A DNA stretch of 64,000 bases from Nonomuraea typhae. GTDB lineage: Bacteria > Actinomycetota > Actinomycetes > Streptosporangiales > Streptosporangiaceae. The notes under the pieces are model-generated. The model had not been told where the DNA came from, ran no database searches, and saw only the letters and a list, made by a program, of their open reading frames with translations. Of the stretch, positions 17,549-26,266 are shown one piece after another. Every line of letters begins with the position of its first letter. Position 1 is the first letter of the stretch. The position numbers and the translations under genes were made by a program. Where the stretch lies: assembly GCF_009760925.1 (NCBI RefSeq), contig NZ_VRLV01000009.1, positions 248,001 through 312,000 on the forward strand. Direction: 5' to 3'.

Positions 17549-19504
17549 GTGGCGCGTCCGAATTCCGGGGAAGAGCTGGGCAGGATCTCCGGGTACCGCC
17601 TCACGGGAGTGCTGGGGCAGGGTGGGCAGGGGACCGTTTACCGTGCGGAGGACGCCTCTGGTCACGAGGTGGCCGTCAAGGTGCTCAACGACCGGATGTC
17701 CGACGATGCGGAGGAGCGCCGCCGGTTCTTCCGCCAGGTCGACCTCGCCAGGCGGGTGGCGCCGTTCTGTACCGCCCGGGTGCTGGACATGGGGATGCAC
17801 GACGACCGGCCGTACATCGTCAGTGAGTACGTGCGGGGCGAGTCCCTGGAGCGGGCCGTCAGGCAGGACGGGCCGCGGGCCGGCGGCGGGCTGGACAGGC
17901 TGGCCGTTGCGACGGCGACGGCCCTGACGGCCATCCATCGGGCCGGGGTGGTGCATCGGGACTTCAAGCCGGCCAACGTCATCCTGGGTCCCGAGGGGCC
18001 GGTGGTGATCGATTTCGGGATTTCGCGGGTGCTCGATCATGTGCCCACCCAGTCGGGGGCTCTGGGGACGCCGGGGTATGTGGCGCCTGAGCAGCTGAGC
18101 GGAGATCAGGCGGGGCCGGCGGCGGACGTGTTCAGCTGGGCGGCCACGATGGTGTTCGCGGCCACGGGGCGGCGGCCGTTCGGCGGGGCGTCGGTTCCGT
18201 CGGTTATTCACGCGCTTTTGTACGAAGAGCCGGACTTGACCGGGGTGCCGGAGCCTTTGCGGTCGCTGGTGGCGGCCTGCCTGGACAAGAGGCCGGAGCG
18301 GCGGCCCGCGGCCGACGACCTGGTGCGTACCCTGACCGGCGGGGGCACGCGCACGCTCGAGGTCGCGGAGCCGGCGGCGAGAGTGCGGGTACCGCTCCGG
18401 GCGATCCTGGCGGTGGTGGTGGCCGTCGCGGTCGGTGCGGCGGTGGTGGTGTGGCCGAGGGGTGAGCCGCGCGGCGGTCCTGAAGCGGCGAGGACGGGCC
18501 TCGCGACCGGCACCGCGACGGGTCCCGTGACGGGGTCCGGGCTCGCCGGCAGCGGGGTGGAGATCGGGCGTCCGCTGGCCGGGCACGCCAACGACGTGCG
18601 GGCGGCGGCGATCGGAGTGCTCAACGGCGTCCCCGCCGCCCTCACGGGTTCGGACGACGAGACGGCCCGGGTCTGGGATCTGCGCACGTCCCAGCCCATG
18701 GGCAAGCCGCTGATCGGCCACACGGAGTGGGTGCGCGGGGTCGTACTCGACCAGCTCGACGGCGTGCCGGTCGCGCTCACCGCCAGTGACGACGACACCG
18801 CCCGGGTCTGGGACCTCGGCGGCGGCGGAGGTTCCCGCACTCTGCGTGGCCACACCGGCGACGTCAAGGCGATCGCGACCGGCCGGATCGGGGGGCTGCA
18901 CGTCGCGGTCACCGCCTCCGCCGATCGCACGGCGCGGGTCTGGGATCTGCGGACGGGCAAACCGGTCGGCTCCCCGCTCACCGGGCACACCGCCGCAGTG
19001 TGGGCGGTGGCCGCCGGCCAGGTCGGCGGCGCGCCGATCGCGGTCACCGCCGGGGACGACGGCACCGTGCGGCTCTGGGACCTGGGCACGGGCAAAGCCA
19101 TCGGGGAGCCGATGACCGGGCACACGGGCTGGGTGCGTTCCGTGGCGATGGGCACCCTGGAGGGCAGGCCCGTGGCCGTCACCGGCGGCGAGGACATGAC
19201 CGTCCGGGTCTGGGACCTGACCACCAGGACGCAGGCCGGCGCGCCGCTGGCCGGGCACACCGGCGCCGTCTGGTCCGTGGCGATGACCAACCTGAACGGC
19301 AGGGCCGTGGCGGTCAGCGGCAGTGAGGACAAGACGGCGCGGACGTGGGATCTGGCGACCGGGAAGGCCATGGGCGCGCCGTTCGCGAAGCACTCCGACG
19401 CGATCTGGTCGGTGGCGGCCGGTCTGGTCGACGGCCGCCCGGTGGCCGTCAGCGGCAGCAGGGACCAGACCGCGCGGGCCTGGAGCCTCGGGTCAGGCAG
19501 CTGA
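17549..19504 (+). CDS. Ser/Thr protein kinase with a TM segment and a seven-repeat WD40 propeller
   Basis: 651-residue Hanks-type kinase. Kinase domain about 12-270: glycine loop LGQGGQGTVY, Lys44 in VAVKVL, catalytic HRDFKPANV (Asp138), DFG near 156, and GTPGYVAPEQL as activation segment. A TM at about 282-302 follows. Residues 340-650 hold seven WD40 repeats of about 44 residues, each of the pattern GH-V-ALTGSDD-TARVWDL; the last has a degenerate KHSD/AWSL. Seven repeats is enough for one closed propeller, which would lie outside the membrane. GTG start at 17549 after GAAGGTGG. Stops directly against the convergent MFS gene. Confidence 0.93.
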   Translation: MARPNSGEELGRISGYRLTGVLGQGGQGTVYRAEDASGHEVAVKVLNDRMSDDAEERRRFFRQVDLARRVAPFCTARVLDMGMHDDRPYIVSEYVRGESLERAVRQDGPRAGGGLDRLAVATATALTAIHRAGVVHRDFKPANVILGPEGPVVIDFGISRVLDHVPTQSGALGTPGYVAPEQLSGDQAGPAADVFSWAATMVFAATGRRPFGGASVPSVIHALLYEEPDLTGVPEPLRSLVAACLDKRPERRPAADDLVRTLTGGGTRTLEVAEPAARVRVPLRAILAVVVAVAVGAAVVVWPRGEPRGGPEAARTGLATGTATGPVTGSGLAGSGVEIGRPLAGHANDVRAAAIGVLNGVPAALTGSDDETARVWDLRTSQPMGKPLIGHTEWVRGVVLDQLDGVPVALTASDDDTARVWDLGGGGGSRTLRGHTGDVKAIATGRIGGLHVAVTASADRTARVWDLRTGKPVGSPLTGHTAAVWAVAAGQVGGAPIAVTAGDDGTVRLWDLGTGKAIGEPMTGHTGWVRSVAMGTLEGRPVAVTGGEDMTVRVWDLTTRTQAGAPLAGHTGAVWSVAMTNLNGRAVAVSGSEDKTARTWDLATGKAMGAPFAKHSDAIWSVAAGLVDGRPVAVSGSRDQTARAWSLGSGS

Positions 19505-20908
19505 TCACTCCTGCAGGGCGGGCACCGGCTTGGCGAGGCCGGGCAGGCGGAGGGCCGGGAGCACGCCGAGCAGCGCCCCGGCGGCCGCGACGTAGGCGGC
19601 CACGCCCAGCCCGTCGGCCGTGGCCACGCGCAGCGCCTCGCCCGACAGCCCGCCCAATCCGGCGTTGGCCACCGCGACCAGGACGGCCAGGCCCGCGCCC
19701 GAGCCCACCTGCAGGGCGGTGTTGGCGATGCCCGAGGCGGTGCCCTGTTCGGCCCCGGCGACGCCGCTGCCGGCGGCGTTGAACATGGCCGGGTAGATCA
19801 GCCCCATGCCGAGGCCGACGACGACGATGCCGGCCAGCACGCTCACGTAGGAACCGGTCGCGGTCATGCCGGGCGCCAGCAGGGCGCTGCCGGCGGCGCC
19901 GGCGAGCAGGCCGGTGATCAGCGTGGTACGGGTGCCGAGCCGGCCGATCATGCGCTCGCTGACGGTGTTGCCCAGCGTGATCGAGAGCGTGGGGCCGAGG
20001 AAGGCGATGCCCGTCTGCAGGGCGGTGAAGCCGAGGACGCCCTGGAAGTACAGGGTGAGGAAGTAGGGGATCGCCTGCAGGCTGAGCCCGAACACCAGGA
20101 TGACCACGGCGGCGGCGCTCAGGCTCCGGTTGCCGAACAGGCGCAGCGGCATCAGGGGGCTGGGGCTGCGCTTCTCCACGGTCAGGAAGACACCCAGCAG
20201 GATCACGGCCAGCAGCGTGGAGACGAGCACCGGGGCGGAGGTCCAGCCGGCCTCCGGGCCCTGGGCGATGGCGAAGACCAGGAGCGTGACGCCGGCCGTA
20301 CCGGTGAGGGCGCCGGGGAGGTCGAAGCTCTGGCCGCGTGCGCGGGCGCCGTCGGCGATCAGCAGGGCGGGGGCGAGGGCGAGGCCGATGGCGGCCAGCG
20401 GGACGTTGACGAAGAAGACCCATTCCCAGCCCAGCCAGTTGGTCAGCGCGCCGCCCAGCAGAGAGCCGAGGCTCAGGCCGGCCGCACCGCCGGTGGCCCA
20501 GACGGTCAGGGCTCTGGTACGGGCTCTGCCGACCGGGAACATGGTGTTGACCAGGGAGAGAGTGGCCGGTGCGAGGATGGCCCCGCCCAGGCCCTGGATC
20601 ATTCTGGCCACGATGAGCAGGGCGGGGGAGGGCGCCAGGCCGCCCAGCAGGGAGCCCACGCCGTACAGGGTCATGCCGGCCACGAACATCCGGCGGCGGC
20701 CGATCAGGTCGGCCAGGCGGCCGCCGAGCAGCAGGAAGCCGCCGAACAGCACCGCGTAGGCGCTGACCACCCACTGCAGGGAATGCGGGGTGAAGCCGAC
20801 CTCCCTCGCGATGTCCGGCAAGGCGACGTAGACAATGGTGAAGTCAAGGCTGGTGATCAGGTTGGCGAACGCCAGCAGGGCCAGGCTCGGCCCGCGCGTT
20901 TCAGTCAC
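19505..20908 (-). CDS. MFS drug exporter, DHA2/EmrB-QacA type
   Basis: Proton-coupled efflux permease of 467 residues with about 14 hydrophobic segments. DHA2-type motifs: DFTIVYVALPDIAREVGF in TM1, LGGRLADLIGRRRMF in loop 2-3, and GLGGAILAPATLSLVNTMF. The GTG at 20908 has GGAG 7 nt upstream; the open frame continuing to 23557 is antisense to the LAL gene and is not coding. Divergent from the LAL regulator at 21011, which may control it. Substrate unknown. Confidence 0.92.
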   Translation of the reverse strand: MTETRGPSLALLAFANLITSLDFTIVYVALPDIAREVGFTPHSLQWVVSAYAVLFGGFLLLGGRLADLIGRRRMFVAGMTLYGVGSLLGGLAPSPALLIVARMIQGLGGAILAPATLSLVNTMFPVGRARTRALTVWATGGAAGLSLGSLLGGALTNWLGWEWVFFVNVPLAAIGLALAPALLIADGARARGQSFDLPGALTGTAGVTLLVFAIAQGPEAGWTSAPVLVSTLLAVILLGVFLTVEKRSPSPLMPLRLFGNRSLSAAAVVILVFGLSLQAIPYFLTLYFQGVLGFTALQTGIAFLGPTLSITLGNTVSERMIGRLGTRTTLITGLLAGAAGSALLAPGMTATGSYVSVLAGIVVVGLGMGLIYPAMFNAAGSGVAGAEQGTASGIANTALQVGSGAGLAVLVAVANAGLGGLSGEALRVATADGLGVAAYVAAAGALLGVLPALRLPGLAKPVPALQE

Positions 20909-21010
20909 GGTCAAACTCCTTACAAACGGCTGGTCACCACCGTAGGAAGGGGTTACGTGCCGCGAATCAGTAGGTTTTCTGGTCCTGCTACCGGTACTGG
21001 GAGGGTGCAC

Positions 21011-23626
21011 GTGCTCCACGGGAGAAGCGCCGAGCAGACGGCGCTCGCGGAGCTCGTCGAGGAGGCGCTGGCGGGGCGCAGCGGCGCGCTGGTGGTGCGG
21101 GGCGAGGCCGGCATCGGGAAGTCCGCGCTGCTGGAGTGGGCCGCCGAGCGGGCGGCTGCCGCCGGGCTCCGAGTGGTCAGGGTGACCGGGATCGAGGCGG
21201 AGGCCGATCTGGCCTTCGCCGGGCTGGCGGGGTTGTTGTGGCCGCTGCAGGCGCGGCTGGATCGGCTGCCCGAGCCGCAGGCGCTCGCGTTGCGGTCGGT
21301 TCTGGGCGGGCCCGCCGCCGACGACCCCACCGACCGGTTCAAGATCGGGCTGGCGGTGCTGACGCTGCTGGCGGACCTGGCCGAGGAGCAGCCGGTGTAC
21401 TGCCTGGTGGACGACGCCCAGTGGCTGGATCGGGCCAGCGCGGACGCGCTCACGTTCGCCGCCAGGCGGCTCGGGGCCGACGGGGTGGCCGTGGTCTTCG
21501 CCGGGCGCGAGGAGGGCTTCGCCGCGCCGGGGCTGACCGAGGTACGGCCGGCCCGGCTGGGCGAGGACGACGCGGCGCGCCTGCTGGGTGAGTACGGCGT
21601 GGCGCCGGCCGTACGCGAGAGGGTGCTGGCCGAGGCGGAGGGCAATCCGCTGGCCCTGCGGGAGTTCGCCGCCGTGGCGAGGGAGGGGAGCGGCGTCGAG
21701 CCGTTGCCGGTGGCCGATCGGGTGCTGGCCGCGTTCCTGGAGCGGATCGCGGAGTTGCCGGAGCGTACGCAGACGATGCTTCTGCTGGCCGCCGCGTCGG
21801 CCGGGTCGGGGACGCGGGCCGTCCTGGCCGCGGGGGAGGTGCTGGGCGTCGGGCTGGGCGACCTGCAGCCCGCTGAGCGGGCGGGGCTGATCCGGGTGAG
21901 CGACACCGGGATCGCCTTCCGGCATCCGCTGATCGCCACGGCCGCCTACCGGGGCATGCCCATGGCCCAGCGGGTGTCGGTGCACCGTGCGCTGGCCGAG
22001 ACGGCGACCGACCCCGACACCCGCGCGCTGCACCTCCCGCTGATGACGCTCACCCCGGACGAGGCGGTCGCCGGGGAACTGGTCGCCGCCGGCGAGCGGG
22101 CCAGGCGGCGGACCGCCTGCGCCACCGCCGGGTCCCTGTACGGCCAGGCCGCCCGGCTCACCCCGGATCCCGGCGCCCGCGCCGCCCGCCTGGCGGAGGC
22201 GGCGGCCCTCGCGTTGTCGGGCGGTGAGGTGGATCGTGCCGCCGACCTGGCCGATCAGGTCCGCGTGTCCACAGCGGCCCGGATGCCGCTGGCCGCGGCG
22301 GCGCGGGTGCGGGCGGCGGTGGAGTTCGAGCGAGGGGACCCGGCGGACGCGGCGGCCATCCTGGTGGACGCGGCCACCGGCGGGCTGCCCCGTGAAGAGG
22401 CGGCGGGCATGTTGCGGACGGCGGCCGAGTACGCCTGGTTCGCCGCGGTCCCCGACGCGGTGACGGCGGCCGCGGAGCGCCTGGACGCGCTGGGCGAGCC
22501 GGATCCGGGCGTGCGCGGGCTGGCCGCGCTCATCGCCGGTGACTACGCGACGGGCGTCGGCCTGCTCAGGCAGTCGGCGCCCGAGGACGGCGGGCTGCGC
22601 ATGCGGGCGGTCCACCACGGATGGATCATGGGCGACGACGCGGCGACGCTGGCGCGGGCGAGCGAGGAGGTGGCGCGCTGCCGCCGTTACGGTCTCGTGG
22701 GCGCGCTGCCCGACGTCCTGCAGGTGCTGGCGCAGGTGCAGGTCGTGGCCGGGGCGCACCGGGACGCGGAGGCGTCGGTGGCCGAGGCGGCGGCGATCGC
22801 CCGCGACACCGGTGCGCGGCAGCGAGCCTGGCAGCTCGACACGGTCGTGGCCAGGATCGCCGCCGTCGAGGGGGACGAGGAGCGCTGCCTCGAGCTGACC
22901 GGCCTGTCCACCGGCACCGGCCGGGTCGCCGCGGACACGATGGTGGCCCTGCTCGACCTCGGCCTCGGGCGCCCGGAGAAGGCGCTCGAGCGGCTGCTGA
23001 CGGCCTGGCGCGGGCCGGGCGGGCATGCCGGGGTGCTCATGGGCGCGACCGGCGATCTGGTGGAGGCCGCGGTCAGGGCGGATGAGCGGGAGCAGGCCGC
23101 CGAGCCGCTGCGCAGGTTCCGCGCGTGGGCGGCGGCCGGTGGGCAGCCGTGGGCGTTGTCGATGGCCGAGCGCTGCCTGGCGTTGCTGACCGAGGACGAG
23201 GCGCACTTCGCGCGGGCCGTACGCCTGCACGAGGGGACGAGCCGTCCGTTCGAACGGGCCAGGACCGAGCTGCTGTATGGCGAGTGGCTGCGGCGGGCGC
23301 GCCGCCGGGCGGACGCGCGGGACCTGCTCAAGGCGGCCCTGGAGACCTTCGACCGGCTGCGTGCCCGCCCATGGGCGGAGCGGGCGCGCGCCGAACTGCG
23401 CGCCGCCGGCGGTTCCGCGAGCGCCCCCGCGGCCGCGGCCCTGCTCGACCGGCTGACCCCGCAGGAGCTCCAGGTGGTACGGCTGGCGGCCGAGGGGGCG
23501 AGCAGCAGGGAGATCGGCGCCAAGTTGTTCCTGAGCCCGCGGACCATCGAATACCACCTGTACAAGGCGTATCCCAAGCTGGGCATCTCCTCCCGGAGAG
23601 AGCTAAACAGGCTCGACCTCGGCTGA
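21011..23626 (+). CDS. LAL-type LuxR family ATPase regulator
   Basis: Large ATP-binding LuxR regulator, 871 residues. N-terminal Walker A GEAGIGKSALL (31-41) and Walker B CLVDDAQW near 131, a long alpha-helical TPR-like middle, and a C-terminal LuxR helix-turn-helix (LTPQELQVVRLAAEGASSRE, then LFLSPRTIEYHLYKAYPKLG). I chose GTG 21011 because GGGAGG ends 6 nt before it; GTG 21005 abuts that site, and GTG 20957 is another possibility. Divergent from the MFS pump, a common LAL-transporter pairing. It overlaps the convergent DMT gene by 24 nt. Confidence 0.92.
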   Translation: MLHGRSAEQTALAELVEEALAGRSGALVVRGEAGIGKSALLEWAAERAAAAGLRVVRVTGIEAEADLAFAGLAGLLWPLQARLDRLPEPQALALRSVLGGPAADDPTDRFKIGLAVLTLLADLAEEQPVYCLVDDAQWLDRASADALTFAARRLGADGVAVVFAGREEGFAAPGLTEVRPARLGEDDAARLLGEYGVAPAVRERVLAEAEGNPLALREFAAVAREGSGVEPLPVADRVLAAFLERIAELPERTQTMLLLAAASAGSGTRAVLAAGEVLGVGLGDLQPAERAGLIRVSDTGIAFRHPLIATAAYRGMPMAQRVSVHRALAETATDPDTRALHLPLMTLTPDEAVAGELVAAGERARRRTACATAGSLYGQAARLTPDPGARAARLAEAAALALSGGEVDRAADLADQVRVSTAARMPLAAAARVRAAVEFERGDPADAAAILVDAATGGLPREEAAGMLRTAAEYAWFAAVPDAVTAAAERLDALGEPDPGVRGLAALIAGDYATGVGLLRQSAPEDGGLRMRAVHHGWIMGDDAATLARASEEVARCRRYGLVGALPDVLQVLAQVQVVAGAHRDAEASVAEAAAIARDTGARQRAWQLDTVVARIAAVEGDEERCLELTGLSTGTGRVAADTMVALLDLGLGRPEKALERLLTAWRGPGGHAGVLMGATGDLVEAAVRADEREQAAEPLRRFRAWAAAGGQPWALSMAERCLALLTEDEAHFARAVRLHEGTSRPFERARTELLYGEWLRRARRRADARDLLKAALETFDRLRARPWAERARAELRAAGGSASAPAAAALLDRLTPQELQVVRLAAEGASSREIGAKLFLSPRTIEYHLYKAYPKLGISSRRELNRLDLG

Positions 23627-24541
23627 ACGCGCGACCGGCTCCTCGGCCTTGCGGCGGCGCCGGGGCTGCGAGGCTCCCAGGAGGACGGCTCCCAGAACCG
23701 CGACGGCGCCGGCGAGCTGGCCCGCCGACAGCGACTGCCCCAGGGCGGCCCAGCCGAGAACGGCGGCCACCACCGGGCTGAGCAGCGCCAGCACGGTGAT
23801 CCGGGTGGGCGCGAGCGTGGTCACGCCGCGGAACCACAGGAAGTAGGCCAGAGCGGTGCCGAACAGGGTCAGGTAGCCGTATCCGGCGAGGTTCGTGAGC
23901 GTGAAGGCGGGCAGCGCGCCCTCGACCAGGAAGGTGAACGGCAGCAGCGCGAGCCCGCCGGCGGTCAGTTGCCAGCCGGTGAGGGCGAGCAGGGCGGTGG
24001 GCTTGCGGTCGAAGCCCTCGGGGGTGCCCCAGCGGCGGCCGAGCACGGTGCCCAGCGACATGACGAGCGTGCCGCCCGCGGCGGCGGCCAGGCCGATCGG
24101 GTCGAGCACCACCGTCGAACGCAACACGAGCAAGGCGACTCCGGCCACGCCGATGACCGCGCCGATCATCGCCCGTCCGCTCGGCCGGTCGCGCAACAGC
24201 ACGAACGCCAGCCCGGCCACCACGAACGGCCCGAGCGCGCCCAGCACCGCGGCGACGCCGCCGGGCAGCCGGTAGGCGCCGATGAACAACAGGGCGAAGA
24301 ACAATCCGATGTTCAGCAGGCCGAGCACGGCCGAACGCCACCACCACGCGCCTCGGGGTACGGCCAGCCGTCCGGCGAGCAGGGCCACGGTGGCGATCAG
24401 GAGGAGCCCGGCGGGCAGCGCGCGCACGGCCGCGGCCAGCAGGGGGCGGCCGGCGGGGAGGAACTCGGTGGTCACCAGGTAGGTGGTGCCCCAGAGCATG
24501 GGGGCGATCGCGCTGGGCGCGACGAAGCGAAGGTCTCTCAT
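23603..24541 (-). CDS. EamA/DMT-family drug/metabolite transporter
   Basis: Ten-TM permease of 312 residues with two EamA halves (FVAPSAIAPMLWGTTYLVT at the start; GYGYLTLFGTALAYFLWFRG in the second half). The ATG at 24541 has no Shine-Dalgarno but a -10-like TAAGCT 8 nt upstream on the minus strand, so it is probably leaderless. The -10 lies in one arm of the palindrome at 24549-24566, opposite the MarR gene, so MarR repression is likely. Ends RRRRKAEEPVARSAEVEPV. Substrate unknown. Confidence 0.9.
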   Translation of the reverse strand: MRDLRFVAPSAIAPMLWGTTYLVTTEFLPAGRPLLAAAVRALPAGLLLIATVALLAGRLAVPRGAWWWRSAVLGLLNIGLFFALLFIGAYRLPGGVAAVLGALGPFVVAGLAFVLLRDRPSGRAMIGAVIGVAGVALLVLRSTVVLDPIGLAAAAGGTLVMSLGTVLGRRWGTPEGFDRKPTALLALTGWQLTAGGLALLPFTFLVEGALPAFTLTNLAGYGYLTLFGTALAYFLWFRGVTTLAPTRITVLALLSPVVAAVLGWAALGQSLSAGQLAGAVAVLGAVLLGASQPRRRRKAEEPVARSAEVEPV

Positions 24542-24548
24542 GAGTAAG

Positions 24549-24566
24549 TAGCTTAGCTGTAAGCTA
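24549..24566. promoter_or_regulatory. MarR-type operator with both divergent -10 boxes
   Basis: Perfect inverted repeat TAGCTTA-GCTG-TAAGCTA. The right arm contains TAAGCT, 6 nt before the marR-type ATG at 24572. Read on the minus strand the left arm gives the same TAAGCT, 8 nt before the transporter ATG at 24541. A possible -35 for the minus-strand gene (TTGCAT) lies 16 nt from its -10. One bound dimer would cover both promoters. Confidence 0.72.
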
Positions 24567-24571
24567 GTTAT

Positions 24572-25075
24572 ATGCAAGCTATCATCGGGACCGTGGACGA
24601 CGTCGACCGCATCATCGAGCAGTGGGCCCGCGAACGGCCCGACCTGGAAACCCCTGCCATGGCGGCCTTCGGCCGGATCTATCGCATCGCGCACATCATG
24701 GGCGCACGCCAGGAGAAGGTGCAGAACGGGTTCGGGATCACCCGGGGGGAGTTCGACGTGCTGGCCACGCTGAGGCGGGCGGGCCGGCCGTACCAGCTGT
24801 CGCCCAAGGCGCTGGCCGCCTCGCTCATGTTGACCTCCGGGGGGATGACCGGGCGGCTCGACCGGCTGGAGAAGGCCGGGCTGGTCACCCGCTCACCCGA
24901 CCCCGACGACCGGCGTGGCCTGGTCATCACGCTCACGCCGCGTGGGTTCGAGGTGATCGAGGAGGCGGTCACGGCCGGGCTGGCGGCGCAGCGGGAGGTG
25001 TTCGAGCAGTTGCCGCCCGCCGATCGGGAGCGGCTGTCGGTCCTGCTGCGGGATCTGCTGGCGTTGATGGGTTAG
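24572..25075 (+). CDS. MarR-family transcriptional regulator
   Basis: 167-residue winged-helix regulator. The core is clear: FGITRGEFDVLATLRRAG, LSPKALAASLMLTSGGMTGR as recognition helices, then RLEKAGLVTRSPDPDDRRG as the wing. The ATG at 24572 is 6 nt after TAAGCT with no RBS, i.e. leaderless. It is divergent from the DMT exporter and shares the operator at 24549-24566, suggesting autorepression and ligand-dependent control of the exporter. Its 3' end overlaps the convergent gene by 4 nt. Confidence 0.94.
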   Translation: MQAIIGTVDDVDRIIEQWARERPDLETPAMAAFGRIYRIAHIMGARQEKVQNGFGITRGEFDVLATLRRAGRPYQLSPKALAASLMLTSGGMTGRLDRLEKAGLVTRSPDPDDRRGLVITLTPRGFEVIEEAVTAGLAAQREVFEQLPPADRERLSVLLRDLLALMG

Positions 25076-25971
25076 GTCAGTGCCCCGCGCAGGCGCTCGT
25101 AGGTGGGGGCCAGGAGGCGCAGGGCCCGTGCCGCGGCCGGGTTGTCGCCGGCGTTCAGCGGGTGCTGGACGGCGCCCAGCAGGCGGGCCTGCTCGCGGGC
25201 GACGGCCGCCGCCGGGCCCCGGCCGAGCAGGTCCAGGCAGGTGGCGGCGTCGGACAGGCGCCGGGCGCCGAGGCGGACGGCGAACCCGGTCAGCAGACCG
25301 CGCACGGCCCGGTCAAGGCCGTGTTCCACCTGGTCGGCCAGGGTGTGCACGGCTTCGGCGCCGCCGAGGGTGCCCGGGGGCACGGGGAGGTCGTCGCGCC
25401 CGGCCAGCCAGCGTGCGGCGCCGGGCAACGAGTCCTCCAAGGCGTCTCGATACGTTACATCACGAAATTTCGTGAAATTGGTGCGCAGGACGAAGCCCTC
25501 CTGCTCGTAGAAGACCGCCTCAGCCCGCCAAGCCCTGAGGAAGTCCGCGACGGGCAGGGTGGCGTAGGGGAAGCCCTCGGGATCGTGGATCAGGACGACG
25601 CCGTCCCGCACGCCCAGCACCACGACGTAGTGGTCGCCGCCTTCCTCCGGCGAGTAGGCCAGCAGCGGCATGTCCACCGGACCGGCCAGGGCGGGGCCGT
25701 CCAGGGCCGACAGCCGGGCCAGGGCCTCCTCCGGGGTGCCGCCCGAGGTACGCGAACACCTCCAGCCCAGGGCCTCGGCGGCGTCGGCCAGGCCGATCTC
25801 CGGGTCCCAGGCGTAGGGGTCGAAGAAGGGGGTCGTACCGCCGATGAGCTGGGCGCCGAAGGGCGATCCGGTCAGGGTCTCGATCACGCCGACGGGCGGC
25901 GCGGCGGCGCCGAGCATCATCGCCAGGGAGTGGCTGTAGCAATACGGGCCGGATCCGGCATAGGTCACCAT
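25072..25971 (-). CDS. Papain-fold (C39/BtrH-N-like) hypothetical protein
   Basis: 299 residues, no export signal. The N-terminal half has a putative Cys-His-Asp arrangement: Cys in SGPYCYSHSLAMMLG (about residue 11), His in GGDHYVVVLGV, Asp in LIHDPEGFPYATLPV. That layout is shared by peptidase C39-like and BtrH N-terminal domains, which cleave or transfer acyl/peptidyl groups. The C-terminal third is helical and unrecognised. The ATG at 25971 is the only good start. No biosynthetic cluster surrounds it, so a role in maturation of a peptide product is not supported. Confidence 0.7.
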   Translation of the reverse strand: MVTYAGSGPYCYSHSLAMMLGAAAPPVGVIETLTGSPFGAQLIGGTTPFFDPYAWDPEIGLADAAEALGWRCSRTSGGTPEEALARLSALDGPALAGPVDMPLLAYSPEEGGDHYVVVLGVRDGVVLIHDPEGFPYATLPVADFLRAWRAEAVFYEQEGFVLRTNFTKFRDVTYRDALEDSLPGAARWLAGRDDLPVPPGTLGGAEAVHTLADQVEHGLDRAVRGLLTGFAVRLGARRLSDAATCLDLLGRGPAAAVAREQARLLGAVQHPLNAGDNPAAARALRLLAPTYERLRGALT

Positions 25972-26103
25972 GCCGGCCAGTCAACGACCTGCCACGGTGT
26001 GAGGGTCAAGCCTCGACGGCGGGGAGGGGGGCGGTCCGCGCCGCCGGCCGTACCGCCCGAGGGGGGAGAGGGCGGCAGGTCGTCCGGGACGCGGACCGCG
26101 CGA

Positions 26104-26152
26104 GCGGGCCCGCCCCCGGTCCCTGTGCGGTAGGGACGGAGGGCGGGCCCGC
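26104..26152 (-). terminator. Strong hairpin downstream of the CAP gene
   Basis: A 12-bp perfect stem (GCGGGCCCGCCC at 26104-26115 with its complement at 26141-26152) encloses a second perfect 6-bp stem (GTCCCT/AGGGAC). It lies in the 295-nt gap 115 nt past the CAP stop. No T-tract. The rest of the gap shows nothing recognisable. Confidence 0.6.
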
Positions 26153-26266
26153 AGGGAGGGGAGCACCGGGGCGAGGTGGGATTCCGGCGCAGAGCGCCAG
26201 GAGGAGGCCCGGCGCTCCCTTGGCCGGGGTGGTGGGGCGCCCTCGGATCCGAAGGGCGCCGACGGG

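Noticed and set aside
20909..23557. Long minus-strand open frame continuing the MFS gene
   Set aside because: It is antisense to the LAL regulator, has low-complexity Arg/Gly/Pro composition, and the MFS protein has a clean GTG start with RBS at 20908.
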